Source: an uncultured Caulobacteraceae bacterium
GTDB taxonomy: Bacteria > Pseudomonadota > Alphaproteobacteria > Caulobacterales > Caulobacteraceae
Length of the DNA: 64,000 nucleotides
NCBI GenBank assembly: GCA_937138625.1
Contig: CAKZPF010000003.1
Span: forward strand, 1 to 64,000
Reading direction: 5' to 3'
Part shown: positions 1 to 7,774 of the stretch, piece after piece
How positions within the stretch are numbered: the first letter of the stretch is position 1
Layout: each line of letters starts with the position of its first letter
The notes under the pieces: model-generated
Database searches by the model: none
What the model was told of the DNA's origin: nothing
Seen by the model: only the letters and a program-made list of their open reading frames with translations
Translations under genes and position numbers: made by a program

Positions 1-1716
1 CTGCAAACCCAACTCCTTAATGGCGACCTCTCCGCCGTCAACCAAGTCCAAGACGTCACCAACATGGCGGGGAGTGCATATAATTTCTCCTCGACAATTC
101 TCGGAGCCGAAGTTTTGTCTGATGGCCATTATGCGCCCGCCGACTATTTTGATCGCCATATCTTGGTGGTGCTGGAAAACCCACTGAACCATCAAAGATA
201 CTGGGTGAATGTGCGCGGGCAAACTGTGCCTGAAATCTTGGAGCAATTGCGCCAAGTGACCATCAATCCTGTAAACAATCTGCAAGTGCCGCGAGACCCT
301 CAAACCGGCCGACCACTGTATATTTTATCGAACGATGGTCAGACCCAACACCAACAAATGGGCGGCGTACGCAGTGATGCTTTGACGCCGTTGGTGACCC
401 AACTGTTTGCCTTGGGTTCGGAGGCCCCGATTACACGGCAGGCGGGTGTGCAGTTGCCTCAATTGCCAGAAGATTTCGAAGCCGCGTTTTGGGATTACAC
501 CGGTGATTTTGGTTTGTACATCGAACGGGGGATTCCCTCAGGACCCGATGTCACCATTACCCTAAATCAGGGCGTGCAGGGTCTGCCTGATTTTACCAGC
601 CTTGAGCAGGTACGTAGTCTTGAATCTGGCCAGATGATTTTGCGCCAGGAGGCTATACAACGCCATCAATCAGATGGAGACCGTGTGCGAGGGCGCACCT
701 ATAACACCAGCATACCGTTTGTCACCCAGCCTGGGCGCACGTTGGATATATCCTACCGCATCGAGCCCTTGCCTCGGGTCGAGGATGAAGGCTCGGATTT
801 GACCGTGCGCATCACGGATATTTACTTGGGTTATCCACAACCTCAAGCCCAAGCGCCGGCCCAAGCACCGGGGGGCGCTTCGACAAGCGCTGTGTATCGG
901 AGCTTTCAGACCCTATACCCCACAGGATATCAGCTGACCGGCCAAAATGGTGTGGCTGTTCATGCTTTTGTGAGTCCGAATTTGACTTCGCCGCCCTATC
1001 TGCACTCGGCCTTGTTGGTCGAGCTGTTACAGTCTGAGGCCACGCGATTTGCCAATATGACGTCCAGGGCCGTGCGCACAGGTCAAACAGGTGAAATGTC
1101 CGTATCCACAACCGATCAAGATGGGCGTGAATATGTCATCCGCTTTGAGGGCAATAGTGGGGTGTCGCGACAGGCCAGTGCGACACGCCAAACCGAGCCC
1201 TTGGACGAAATGACGATCACGAGCGTTGATGTTGTGCCTTCGTGGTTGAGGACATATCAAGAAGGCTATGCCCGAGAAAATGTTCATCGTGGCAGTGGGG
1301 TTTTCCGGGTGACAGTGGCCAACGGGACGACGGATCGTTACGACCCCAGTTTGGTGGATGTACCCGTGCGCGAGATTGATCGCAATATTCGCCAAAGCAT
1401 TCAGTGGCATGAGGTAAGTGTTCCGCATGGGCGGGCGCGCAGCCGCTATTTGGAATTCCGTGACCGGGTGACTGACAATCAGCGCATCACCGACCCTCAG
1501 GCCATTCACGGTAACATTCAGGGTGAAATCAATGCGGGTCGCGGGCCCAATGCCGGTGAGCCGATCACGTTCACCCGTAGTTTTGAATCTCAAGGTCAGC
1601 GTTATCGCGTTGATTATGAAGCGCGTGTGGATATCGGTGAGGCCGCACGGCATAGCGGTGTCTTCACCGGGCCAAATATCCAGTTTGTGGTCACGGGCAT
1701 CCAGCCCATCCCATAA
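1..1716 (+). CDS. large repeat-containing protein of unknown function, 5' end outside the window
   Basis: No family is recognised. The frame is open from base 1, and the first ATG inside the window (64) has no Shine-Dalgarno sequence, so the true start probably lies to the left; 571 codons are visible. Three imperfect repeats of roughly 150-170 residues can be traced. Each ends in a strand-rich block followed by a second strand: RTLDISYRIEPL then LTVRITDIYL (nt about 735-828), REYVIRFEGNSG then MTITSVDVVP (about 1130-1242), and QRYRVDYEARVD then IQFVVTGIQP (about 1600-1710). A Gln/Ala/Pro linker (about 838-880) separates the first two. No membrane segment is seen. The pattern suggests a repetitive beta-domain protein, perhaps structural or surface-associated, but this is inference. 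Confidence 0.7.
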   Translation: MQTQLLNGDLSAVNQVQDVTNMAGSAYNFSSTILGAEVLSDGHYAPADYFDRHILVVLENPLNHQRYWVNVRGQTVPEILEQLRQVTINPVNNLQVPRDPQTGRPLYILSNDGQTQHQQMGGVRSDALTPLVTQLFALGSEAPITRQAGVQLPQLPEDFEAAFWDYTGDFGLYIERGIPSGPDVTITLNQGVQGLPDFTSLEQVRSLESGQMILRQEAIQRHQSDGDRVRGRTYNTSIPFVTQPGRTLDISYRIEPLPRVEDEGSDLTVRITDIYLGYPQPQAQAPAQAPGGASTSAVYRSFQTLYPTGYQLTGQNGVAVHAFVSPNLTSPPYLHSALLVELLQSEATRFANMTSRAVRTGQTGEMSVSTTDQDGREYVIRFEGNSGVSRQASATRQTEPLDEMTITSVDVVPSWLRTYQEGYARENVHRGSGVFRVTVANGTTDRYDPSLVDVPVREIDRNIRQSIQWHEVSVPHGRARSRYLEFRDRVTDNQRITDPQAIHGNIQGEINAGRGPNAGEPITFTRSFESQGQRYRVDYEARVDIGEAARHSGVFTGPNIQFVVTGIQPIP

Positions 1717-1785
1717 ATCTGATTTGCGCCTCGTGGTGGCTATGATATGGCTGTGTGATCACAAGATCAGGCAGGGGAGCCCACC

Positions 1786-2967
1786 ATGAAAACCAAATTG
1801 ATGACCACCGCAGCGATTTTGACCTTCGCCCTTGCCGGGACGGCGCAGGCCGGCGGGCTTGGTGATTTGCTGTCAAATCCATTGGCCAAGGCGGCGGCCC
1901 AAATCGGGGCCCAAAAGCTGGGTGAGGAATTGGCAGGCGAACAAGAGTTCGGAGTGAACGGCGCCGTCAGCCCCGAGGAGCTGGCCAGTGCCCCCGCCAT
2001 CACCGGCAGTGAAATCCAAGTGCCGCTGCAAAAGGCGTCGGGGGATTTGGACATATTGGCCAAGCGTCCGGCCCTGGCGATTGCGGGTTATAATGTTGGG
2101 GCCTTTATGGATGCCAGCATTTCGGGTTCGACCACGCGCATGCAAGGGGCCGCCGTCAGCTTGGACATGGAGCTTGCGGGCGTTGACGATGCTTTGTTGG
2201 CGCGTGTGGCGGCGGCGGGCTATGCGGATCTGGTGGCGCGCTTGAACGCGGTGGGTGTCCAGGTGGTGGAGGCCCATGAGCTGTTTGCCGCCCCCGAGGC
2301 CGAAGAGATCACACGTCTGAGCGAGGCCCAGACCAAAACCCTGATGGATGGCCGCGGCAAGAAGCACTTGCGGCTGGCCGGCATGCCCAATGTGGGGGTG
2401 ATCAAGCCGTTTTCGCAAGTGATGGGGTTTGGCGGTTATAATGTGGGGGATCAGGCCAGTCATGCCCTGGATGCTGTTGTGGTCTACCCAAATTTAATTT
2501 TGGATTTCGCTTGGACTGCGGGTGGTGGACAGAAAATGTTCTCGCGCAAAGCCAGTGTTGATGGGGGTGTGCGTTTTTCCGTGGACCAGTTCAGCCAGAT
2601 TGCAGCCTTGTATTCCAAAGGCGGGCGCTATGCCGACGGCATGGTGACCTTGAATCTGAAAGCTGACCACGGTGTCGATACGCCTTTTGCCACCGCCAGT
2701 TTGGCCAAAACGACCGACAACACCGCGGCGGTGGCGGTTTCCAACGCCTTGGGTGTCGGTATGACCAGCCGCAAGGGCTCGGTGTATACGGTGGCTGCTG
2801 ACCCCGCACGCTTTGAGGCCTTGGCCCTGCAAGCCGCCAAGGGTTTCAATTCGGCCTTTATTCAGCAAGTGATGGCGGCGCGGGGGATTACCGCGCCTGT
2901 GGCCGCCGAGGTCAGCGCCGAGATGTCGGACGAGGGGGCCACGGCGGCAGCTGAGGCGGCTGAATAG
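1786..2967 (+). CDS. secreted protein of unknown family
   Basis: 393 residues. The N-terminus is a clear Sec signal peptide: a basic start (MKTK), a hydrophobic core and a cleavage site after GTAQA (residue 22), so the mature protein should be periplasmic or extracellular. The mature part begins with a Gly/Leu/Ala-rich helix-like stretch, has a mixed globular middle with several GGYNVG-type glycine motifs, and ends in an Ala/Glu-rich tail. The start at 1786 follows a purine-rich GGGGAG about 5 bases upstream. It lies 69 bp after the preceding gene on the same strand and may be co-transcribed with it. I recognise no domain and assign no function. Confidence 0.75.
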   Translation: MKTKLMTTAAILTFALAGTAQAGGLGDLLSNPLAKAAAQIGAQKLGEELAGEQEFGVNGAVSPEELASAPAITGSEIQVPLQKASGDLDILAKRPALAIAGYNVGAFMDASISGSTTRMQGAAVSLDMELAGVDDALLARVAAAGYADLVARLNAVGVQVVEAHELFAAPEAEEITRLSEAQTKTLMDGRGKKHLRLAGMPNVGVIKPFSQVMGFGGYNVGDQASHALDAVVVYPNLILDFAWTAGGGQKMFSRKASVDGGVRFSVDQFSQIAALYSKGGRYADGMVTLNLKADHGVDTPFATASLAKTTDNTAAVAVSNALGVGMTSRKGSVYTVAADPARFEALALQAAKGFNSAFIQQVMAARGITAPVAAEVSAEMSDEGATAAAEAAE

Positions 2968-3088
2968 TGCTCAGAGATGACGATCGTATCGCCCGGTTTC
3001 GCGCTTTCGGCTTGCAAGCTTAGGGGAATTCTGGTTCTGTCAGCAAAATCTGGTGCCTGACGGATGTCGGGTGCCAGAAGCGCTTAGG

Positions 3089-3207
3089 GTGTACAGCAGC
3101 CGATTTTGGCGGTTACATGCACACCTTTCGCGAGTATAGCACAATGGGTGTACAGCAGCCGGTTTTGGCGGCTATACGTTGCACCCTTCGCGGGTATAGC
3201 ACAATGG
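3089..3207. repeat. degenerate ~60-bp tandem repeat containing tRNA-Gly 5' halves
   Basis: A unit beginning gtgtacagcagcc is found at 3089 and 3148, and a third, altered start (tagtgcagcagcc) at 3208 lies inside the real tRNA-Gly, giving periods of 59 and 60 bp. Each unit carries ttcgcg[a/g]gtatagcacaatgg, at 3127-3147 and 3187-3207. This is the acceptor and D-arm end of the tRNA-Gly just downstream. The copy at 3130-3160 has the 5' half of the tRNA but diverges after the anticodon-stem position, so it cannot fold as a full tRNA. Confidence 0.8.
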
Positions 3208-3263
3208 TAGTGCAGCAGCCTTCCAAGCTGAGGATGTCGGTTCGATTCCGTCTACCCGCTCCA
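3190..3263 (+). tRNA. tRNA-Gly (anticodon UCC)
   Basis: 74 nt including an encoded CCA (3261-3263). The acceptor arms GCGGGTA and TACCCGC pair fully, the anticodon loop CTTCCAA gives anticodon TCC at 3222-3224, and a normal T-arm (GGTTCGATTCC) is present. It overlaps the third unit of the degenerate tandem repeat, which reproduces its 5' half upstream. Confidence 0.95.
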
Positions 3264-3325
3264 GCTTATGCGCCTAAGTTTCTATGTGAAATTCAGTCAC
3301 CCTGTATGCAATCAAGGCGGCCTGA

Positions 3326-3973
3326 TTAATCTTGAACGATTGAGGCCGTTGCCTGAGCAAACCAATCTGACAAGTCCGTTAAGGCCTGTTGAGCGCGTTC
3401 CAGTTGTGCGGAAACGTTCCCGATTTGGCCCTTTAGCTTGTTAATTTCATCCTGCAACTCGTTGTCATAGGGCTGATACTTAGTCAGGCTTTCTTTCTGC
3501 TCCAGCTGGGCTTTCAGGCCTTGAAGGTCATGTTTCAGTTGGCTCACTTCCGACTTCAGAAAAGCTTCCGCCTCGAAATAGGTCAGCATCTGATTGTTTG
3601 GATCCGTGTTCATACGACCGTGTTCCAAGGTGGGAGGCGTGACATCAGTGTCATCAAACTGCTGGTCAATTTCTGCGAATTTGCCTTGGATACGCGCCGC
3701 ATCATCTGCGGTGATAATGGTGGTGCCGGCGGACTCGGTGTAAATCACGTTTTGATACTCAATGATGGGGCCGTCATCCAAAGTGGGGTCTAGGTATTCG
3801 GCCAAAATGCTTTTCATTGTGGCCGGGGCAGCTTGGTATTGCTCGTATGTGCCTTGGTCGTTCTCAAGAGCCATGCCAATAAAATTGGGCTGACCACTGG
3901 CATCGCCGTGCTGAATCACCAAATTGGGATCTGTAAACAAAATGTACTGATTACTTAGTTGTGAACCGCCCAT
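3326..3973 (-). CDS. orphan protein, paralogue A of a tandem MGGS pair
   Basis: 215 residues, no recognised family. It is a paralogue of the gene at 4068-4649. Both start MGGS. They share DPNLVI / HPDLII near the N-terminus, a block with TADDAARIQGKFAEIDQQFDD here and TAEDALVIQAKMQEIDRQYDD there, then DPNNQ..FEAEAF / DPDNKQ..FEAQAY, and both end near I[V/L]QD. The C-terminal third is heptad-like and rich in Leu, Gln and Lys, so a coiled coil is likely. There is no signal peptide or membrane helix. An AAAGGAT Shine-Dalgarno lies just upstream of the ATG. The 94-bp AT-rich gap to its paralogue holds a promoter. Confidence 0.75.
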   Translation of the reverse strand: MGGSQLSNQYILFTDPNLVIQHGDASGQPNFIGMALENDQGTYEQYQAAPATMKSILAEYLDPTLDDGPIIEYQNVIYTESAGTTIITADDAARIQGKFAEIDQQFDDTDVTPPTLEHGRMNTDPNNQMLTYFEAEAFLKSEVSQLKHDLQGLKAQLEQKESLTKYQPYDNELQDEINKLKGQIGNVSAQLERAQQALTDLSDWFAQATASIVQD

Positions 3974-4013
3974 GGCCTTATCCTTTCAATGCAAGAATGT
4001 TAAATATGCTTAT

Positions 4014-4042
4014 TATAATATCGACAATATGACATAAGTCAA
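4014..4042 (-). promoter_or_regulatory. sigma70-type promoter for the 3326-3973 gene
   Basis: On the minus strand, TTGACT (4037-4042) is followed after 17 bases by ATTATA (4014-4019), or after 19 bases by TATAAT (4012-4017). The -35 region overlaps TGAC-N4-GTCA (4030-4041), a half-site arrangement also present upstream of the paralogous gene. Confidence 0.5.
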
Positions 4043-4067
4043 CATGAATTCGTATTATTTATGTCAA

Positions 4068-4649
4068 TTAGTTGCTGTCGGTGTCCTGAAGGATGCCTAT
4101 GTCTGCGGCAAGAAAGATATCATCGAGATGAGAAAGGGCGGTTTCAGCTCGGGCGAGGGCGCGCTCGTGCCCATAGAGTGTGGTCTCGGCCTCAAACTGT
4201 TTTTCACTCAGGGGCTGCAGTTGAGTGGTGTCGTCAGTCTCGGCTGCTGCCTTTTCCCACTCTCTTCTGGCGGCCGTCACATCGAACCCAGCCAGTTCCA
4301 CGTCTATTTCTAGACTTTTCTTTTGGGCCTCGAAATAGGCTTGGGCCTCAAACAGACTCAGCTGTTTATTGTCAGGATCAAAATTTTGGCCAGAGGGTTC
4401 AATATGATCATCGTCATATTGGCGATCGATCTCCTGCATTTTGGCCTGAATGACCAGGGCGTCTTCGGCCGTTACAGGTGTCGTTGGTGTGGGGTCCAGG
4501 GCCACGGCCATGGCTTTGTGAAAAGACTGGTTAGGCTCCGCCGCTTTTGACATCAATTGCGCGAACAGACTGGGGTCCTGTTGGTCATCGGTTTTGATGA
4601 TCAGGTCTGGATGTTGTGTCAGGGTCAAACTGGTGTTGCTGCCGCCCAT
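4068..4649 (-). CDS. orphan protein, paralogue B of a tandem MGGS pair
   Basis: 193 residues, no recognised family, paralogous to the protein encoded at 3326-3973: same MGGS start, shared TAEDALVIQAKMQEIDRQYDD-type block, shared DPDNK..FEAQAY block and a long helical C-terminal part predicted to form a coiled coil. An AAAGGATC Shine-Dalgarno lies about 7 bases before the ATG. It has no export signal. Each gene has its own promoter-like sequence, so the pair looks like a tandem duplication in which the control region was also duplicated. Function unknown. Confidence 0.72.
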   Translation of the reverse strand: MGGSNTSLTLTQHPDLIIKTDDQQDPSLFAQLMSKAAEPNQSFHKAMAVALDPTPTTPVTAEDALVIQAKMQEIDRQYDDDHIEPSGQNFDPDNKQLSLFEAQAYFEAQKKSLEIDVELAGFDVTAARREWEKAAAETDDTTQLQPLSEKQFEAETTLYGHERALARAETALSHLDDIFLAADIGILQDTDSN

Positions 4650-4689
4650 ACGTAAGATCCTTTTGGGTAATGTGTTAAATATTGCGCGC

Positions 4690-4718
4690 AGTCTACATGA
4701 TTATGTCACTTATGTCAA
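4690..4718 (-). promoter_or_regulatory. sigma70-type promoter for the 4068-4649 gene
   Basis: Minus-strand TTGACA (4713-4718) and TAGACT (4690-4695) are separated by exactly 17 bases. The -35 is embedded in TGACATAAGTGACA, which resembles TGACATAAGTCA upstream of the paralogue (there on the opposite strand). Both leaders also share ATATTTAACA between promoter and Shine-Dalgarno. Confidence 0.5.
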
Positions 4719-4798
4719 AATGCGGGCTGTTTGTGGGCATTGCCTTTGGCGCTGAGGTGTATGGCTCGGCGGTGCTCACTATGGCAAGCTCCGGCATT

Positions 4799-4855
4799 TG
4801 ACCCATGGTCGAGGGCATATGACCCATGGTCGAGAGCATCTGGCCTATGGTCGAG
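4799..4855. repeat. 21-bp tandem repeat, about 2.7 copies
   Basis: Copies start at 4799, 4820 and 4841 (consensus tgacccatggtcgagngcat); the last is partial. The repeat lies in the 258-bp gap between the orphan pair and tRNA-Trp. I see no gene in this gap. Confidence 0.8.
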
Positions 4856-4907
4856 TCTTGGTGCTTGCAATTTGCCCGCGCATCTGCCAAGAGAGCTGCG
4901 CCCATGT

Positions 4908-4983
4908 AGGAGTGTAGCTCAGCTGGTAGAGCATCGGTCTCCAAAACCGAGGGTCGGGGGTTCGAATCCCTCCGCTCCTGCCA
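4908..4983 (+). tRNA. tRNA-Trp (anticodon CCA)
   Basis: 76 nt with encoded CCA. Acceptor AGGAGTG pairs with CGCTCCT (one G-U), the D-arm is GTAGCTCAGCTGGTAGAGC, the anticodon loop CTCCAAA gives CCA at 4941-4943, and the T-arm is standard. Its position upstream of secE-nusG is the usual proteobacterial arrangement. Confidence 0.97.
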
Positions 4984-5045
4984 ACGTGGGCCTGATCCGA
5001 ACCCCCTCTGTGTTATCTTTCGGGACAAGTCCTCCGATTTTTTGG

Positions 5046-5260
5046 TTCGCGGCAATTCGGCCTAACCGCCTCATGCCTCCACCGGGGCGGCAAAGGGTTG
5101 CCGGCGGGCCGTCGCCCGCGCCGCTATGAAATAGCGGATAAAGGGTTCACAGCAATTCGGCCTAACGGCCTCATGCCTCCACCGGGGCGGCAAAGGATTG
5201 CCGGCGGGCCGTCGCCCGCGCCGCGATGAAATAGCGGATAAAGGGTTCGCGGCAATTCGG
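5046..5260. repeat. two tandem 100-bp triple-hairpin repeat units plus a partial third
   Basis: Units at 5046-5145 and 5146-5245 are nearly identical with a period of exactly 100 bp; 5246-5260 repeats the first 15 bases. Each unit starts TTCGCGGCAATTCGG, contains GCCTCCACCGGGGCGG, then three adjacent hairpins. In unit 1 these are CGGCAA/TTGCCG (5088-5103), GCGGGC/GCCCGC (5104-5119) and CCGCTAT/ATAGCGG with loop GAA (5121-5137). A related element with different stem sequences follows tRNA-Leu at 53775. The rest of the 451-bp gap 4984-5434 shows no gene and no convincing secE promoter. Confidence 0.85.
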
Positions 5261-5434
5261 TCGCTGTCTTTGTTGCAGTGGCTAGGAATTTTTGTCAGAC
5301 CTGGGCAGGTATTTTGTGACATGCCGCCAATCGAGCATGAAAATTAAGAAAATTACCAACTGCCCCCTTGAAAGATGTTGGCAAATGCCGTAAGGGCCTT
5401 GAGCTTCCGAACATCCTTAGTCAGAGGGTCCGAT

Positions 5435-5659
5435 ATGGCCGCCGAGCAGGGCACACTAAAAAACAAGCGCACCTCCATGCCGCAGTTTCTGAAAGAAGTG
5501 CGCCAGGAAGGGCGTAAGGTCACCTGGACCACCCGTAAAGAGACCATCGTCACGACGATTATGGTCTTTATTATGGTGGCCATTATGGCGACCTTCTTTT
5601 TCGTGGTGGATTTGGCTCTGGGTGCATTGGTTCGTGCCGTTTTGGGCTTGGGACAATAA
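5435..5659 (+). CDS. secE: SecE, preprotein translocase subunit
   Basis: 74 residues. SecE clamps SecY in the inner-membrane SecYEG channel. The sequence shows the amphipathic FLKEVRQEGRKVTW segment typical of SecE, followed by one transmembrane helix (about residues 38-60). The frame is open further upstream to 5375, but AGAGGG lies 6 bases before the ATG at 5435 and the usual length supports this start. It is followed 15 bp later by nusG, the standard pair. Confidence 0.93.
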   Translation: MAAEQGTLKNKRTSMPQFLKEVRQEGRKVTWTTRKETIVTTIMVFIMVAIMATFFFVVDLALGALVRAVLGLGQ

Positions 5660-5674
5660 CAATAAGGTTGGGCA

Positions 5675-6286
5675 ATGGCTGAGGCGGACACAAACACAGG
5701 CGAGAACACCACGGGTGATGAGGCGGCGGTCGAGAAAAAAACCGCCAACAGCAAGCATCGCTGGTACATCGTGCACGCCTATTCGAATTTTGAAAACAAG
5801 GTGGCGGATGCCATCCGGGAGCGCGCCGCAAGCCAAGGTCTTGAGGATGTGTTCTCGGAAATCTTGGTGCCCACCGAAGATGTCATCGAGGTGCGCCGGG
5901 GCCGCAAGGTCAATGCCGAGCGTAAATTCTTCCCCGGCTATGTGCTGGTGAAAATGCACATGACCGACGAGGCCTACCACCTGGTGAAGGATACGCCCAA
6001 GGTCACAGGCTTTTTGGGCTCGGGCAAGCGCCCACTGCCCGTAAGCGAAGCCGAGGTCGGCCGCATCATGGGCAATATGCAAGAAAGCGTCGAGCGCCCG
6101 AAATCGACCATCACCTTTGATATTGGTGAAACCGTCAAGGTTATCGATGGGCCGTTCCAGTCCTTTAATGGCTCTGTTGAAGAGGTGGACGAGGCGCGCA
6201 CGCGTTTAAAAGTGGCGGTGTCGATCTTTGGTCGCGAAACGCCCGTCGAGTTGGATTACAATCAGGTCGAGAAGGTCTCGGGCTGA
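5675..6286 (+). CDS. nusG: NusG, transcription elongation/termination factor
   Basis: 203 residues. The NGN domain spans about residues 27-135 (RWYIVHAYSNFENKVA, FPGYVLVKM) and the C-terminal KOW domain about 150-203 (GETVKVIDGPFQSFNG). NusG binds RNA polymerase, promotes elongation and couples it to Rho or to ribosomal protein S10. An acidic N-terminal extension of about 25 residues precedes the NGN domain, slightly longer than in E. coli. Immediately downstream of secE. Confidence 0.96.
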   Translation: MAEADTNTGENTTGDEAAVEKKTANSKHRWYIVHAYSNFENKVADAIRERAASQGLEDVFSEILVPTEDVIEVRRGRKVNAERKFFPGYVLVKMHMTDEAYHLVKDTPKVTGFLGSGKRPLPVSEAEVGRIMGNMQESVERPKSTITFDIGETVKVIDGPFQSFNGSVEEVDEARTRLKVAVSIFGRETPVELDYNQVEKVSG

Positions 6287-6294
6287 TTTTTCAA

Positions 6295-6309
6295 GGGGAC
6301 CTCGTCCCC
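6295..6309 (+). other. hairpin between nusG and rplK
   Basis: GGGGAC (6295-6300) and GTCCCC (6304-6309) form a 6-bp stem with a CTC loop, 8 bases after the nusG stop. No T-tract follows, so it is not a clear terminator; it could be an mRNA processing or stabilising hairpin separating secE-nusG from the L11 genes. Confidence 0.45.
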
Positions 6310-6389
6310 ATCACTGAGCGGGAGGGGCAACCCGGACCGCGACTTCGGTGGTCAGTCACGCCAGACGGGCCAGCGCGAAGGAGGAAAAC

Positions 6390-6818
6390 ATGGCAAAAAA
6401 AATCGAAGGCTATTTGAAGCTGCAGGTCCCTGCAGGTTCAGCCAGCCCCAGCCCGCCAATTGGCCCGGCCCTGGGTCAGCGCGGCATCAACATCATGGGC
6501 TTCTGTAAGGAGTTCAACGCCAAAACCGAAGGGATGGAGAAGGGTCTGCCTCTGCCGACCATCATCACCATTTTCCAGGACAAGTCCTTCACCTTCGAGA
6601 TCAAAACGCCGCCAGCCAGCTTTCTGCTGAAAAAGGCTGCTAAGGTGAACAAGGGCTCGCAAACCCCTGGTCGCGAAAGCGCCGGCACGGTCACCGTGGC
6701 CCAGTGCAAAGAGATTGCCGAAGCGAAGATGAAGGATCTGAACGCCAGTGATCTGGATCAGGCCGCTAAAATCATCATGGGATCTGCCCGCTCGATGGGC
6801 CTGAAGGTTGCGGAGTAA
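6390..6818 (+). CDS. rplK: 50S ribosomal protein L11
   Basis: 142 residues, the normal L11 length. It binds the GTPase-associated region of 23S rRNA. Visible features are the Pro-rich N-terminal domain ([20 protein letters not shown]) and the C-terminal RNA-binding domain. The start is fixed by GGAGGAAAAC directly before ATG 6390; upstream in-frame codons lack conservation. Followed 5 bp later by rplA. Confidence 0.97.
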   Translation: MAKKIEGYLKLQVPAGSASPSPPIGPALGQRGINIMGFCKEFNAKTEGMEKGLPLPTIITIFQDKSFTFEIKTPPASFLLKKAAKVNKGSQTPGRESAGTVTVAQCKEIAEAKMKDLNASDLDQAAKIIMGSARSMGLKVAE

Positions 6819-6823
6819 GGGCG

Positions 6824-7519
6824 ATGGTGAAAGTAGCAAAACGTACAAAAGCTTGGGGCGAGATTGAATCGACCAAACATTACTCGGTCGAAGAGGCTGT
6901 GGCCCTGTTGAAAAAAAGCGCCAACGCCAAGTTTGACGAGACCGTCGAGATCGCCGTCAATTTGGGTGTTGATCCTCGTCATTCCGATCAGTCGGTGCGT
7001 GGGGTGTGCAATCTGCCATCGGGCACGGGCCGCGAAGTGCGCGTTGCCGTGTTCGCCAAGGATGCCAAAGCCGAAGCCGCCAAGGCCGCCGGTGCGGATC
7101 TTGTGGGGGCTGAAGATCTGGCCGAGAAAATCCAAGGCGGCTTCACCGATTTTGATCGTGTGATCGCCACGCCGGATATGATGGTGGTTGTTGGTCGCCT
7201 GGGTAAGGTTTTGGGGCCCCGTGGTCTGATGCCAAACCCCAAGGTGGGTACCGTGACGCCGGATGTCGAAAAGGCCGTGAAGGATGCCAAGGGCGGGGCC
7301 GTCGAGTTCCGCGCCGAGAAAAACGGCATCGTGCACGCCGGCATTGGCAAGGCGAGCTTTAAGGAAGATGACCTGGTGAAAAACGTGCGCGCCTTTGTGG
7401 GCGCACTGAACAAAGCCAAGCCATCGGGTGCCAAGGGGGCCTATTTCAAGAAAATCGCGCTGAGCTCGACCATGGGTCCCGGCGTGAAGGTCGACATCGC
7501 CAACGCGGTGGACGCCTAA
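6824..7519 (+). CDS. rplA: 50S ribosomal protein L1
   Basis: 231 residues, full length. L1 forms the mobile L1 stalk on 23S rRNA and represses its own operon in many bacteria. The diagnostic segment [15 protein letters not shown] is present at about residues 126-140. It lies close behind rplK and is followed by a 255-bp non-coding leader before rplJ. Confidence 0.97.
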   Translation: MVKVAKRTKAWGEIESTKHYSVEEAVALLKKSANAKFDETVEIAVNLGVDPRHSDQSVRGVCNLPSGTGREVRVAVFAKDAKAEAAKAAGADLVGAEDLAEKIQGGFTDFDRVIATPDMMVVVGRLGKVLGPRGLMPNPKVGTVTPDVEKAVKDAKGGAVEFRAEKNGIVHAGIGKASFKEDDLVKNVRAFVGALNKAKPSGAKGAYFKKIALSSTMGPGVKVDIANAVDA

Positions 7520-7774
7520 GAATTTTCCCCGGTTTTCCGGGGGGATCAGCGGCACAAAGGTGTCGCTGGCCTGTCCAAGATCAGTGGTGCGCATCGCGCT
7601 TAAAGGGTTTGGCCACTGTGAGACACGAAAACGGTTTGCGGATTTGAACCGGTTTTGGGCAGGCAGTGTTTGAGATCGCTTCGGTGGTCTTGGGCACAAG
7701 CCAGGGTCGGATGCGCCGGCTTTGGTGGTGTCTGTTCGGGAAACCGGATGGGACGTTCAAAAGTGGAGAACACG
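7520..7774 (+). promoter_or_regulatory. rplA-rplJ intergenic leader with hairpin
   Basis: 255 bp without a supported gene. Close after rplA is a 6-bp GC hairpin with a TTTT loop (CCCCGG 7527-7532, CCGGGG 7537-7542) that lacks a following T-tract. The position matches the leader where the L10-L12 complex represses rplJL in other bacteria, so an autoregulatory site is expected here. I infer this from context and have not identified the kink-turn. Confidence 0.4.

Noticed and set aside
3117-3329. Plus-strand open frame over tRNA-Gly
   Set aside because: It consists of the tRNA and its degenerate copies; no ribosome binding site.
5046-5260. CRISPR array
   Set aside because: Units are directly adjacent, 100 bp long and without spacers.
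5071-5322. Minus-strand open frame across the 100-bp repeats
   Set aside because: Its protein is the repeat translated twice, with no ribosome binding site; the DNA-level hairpins explain the sequence better.
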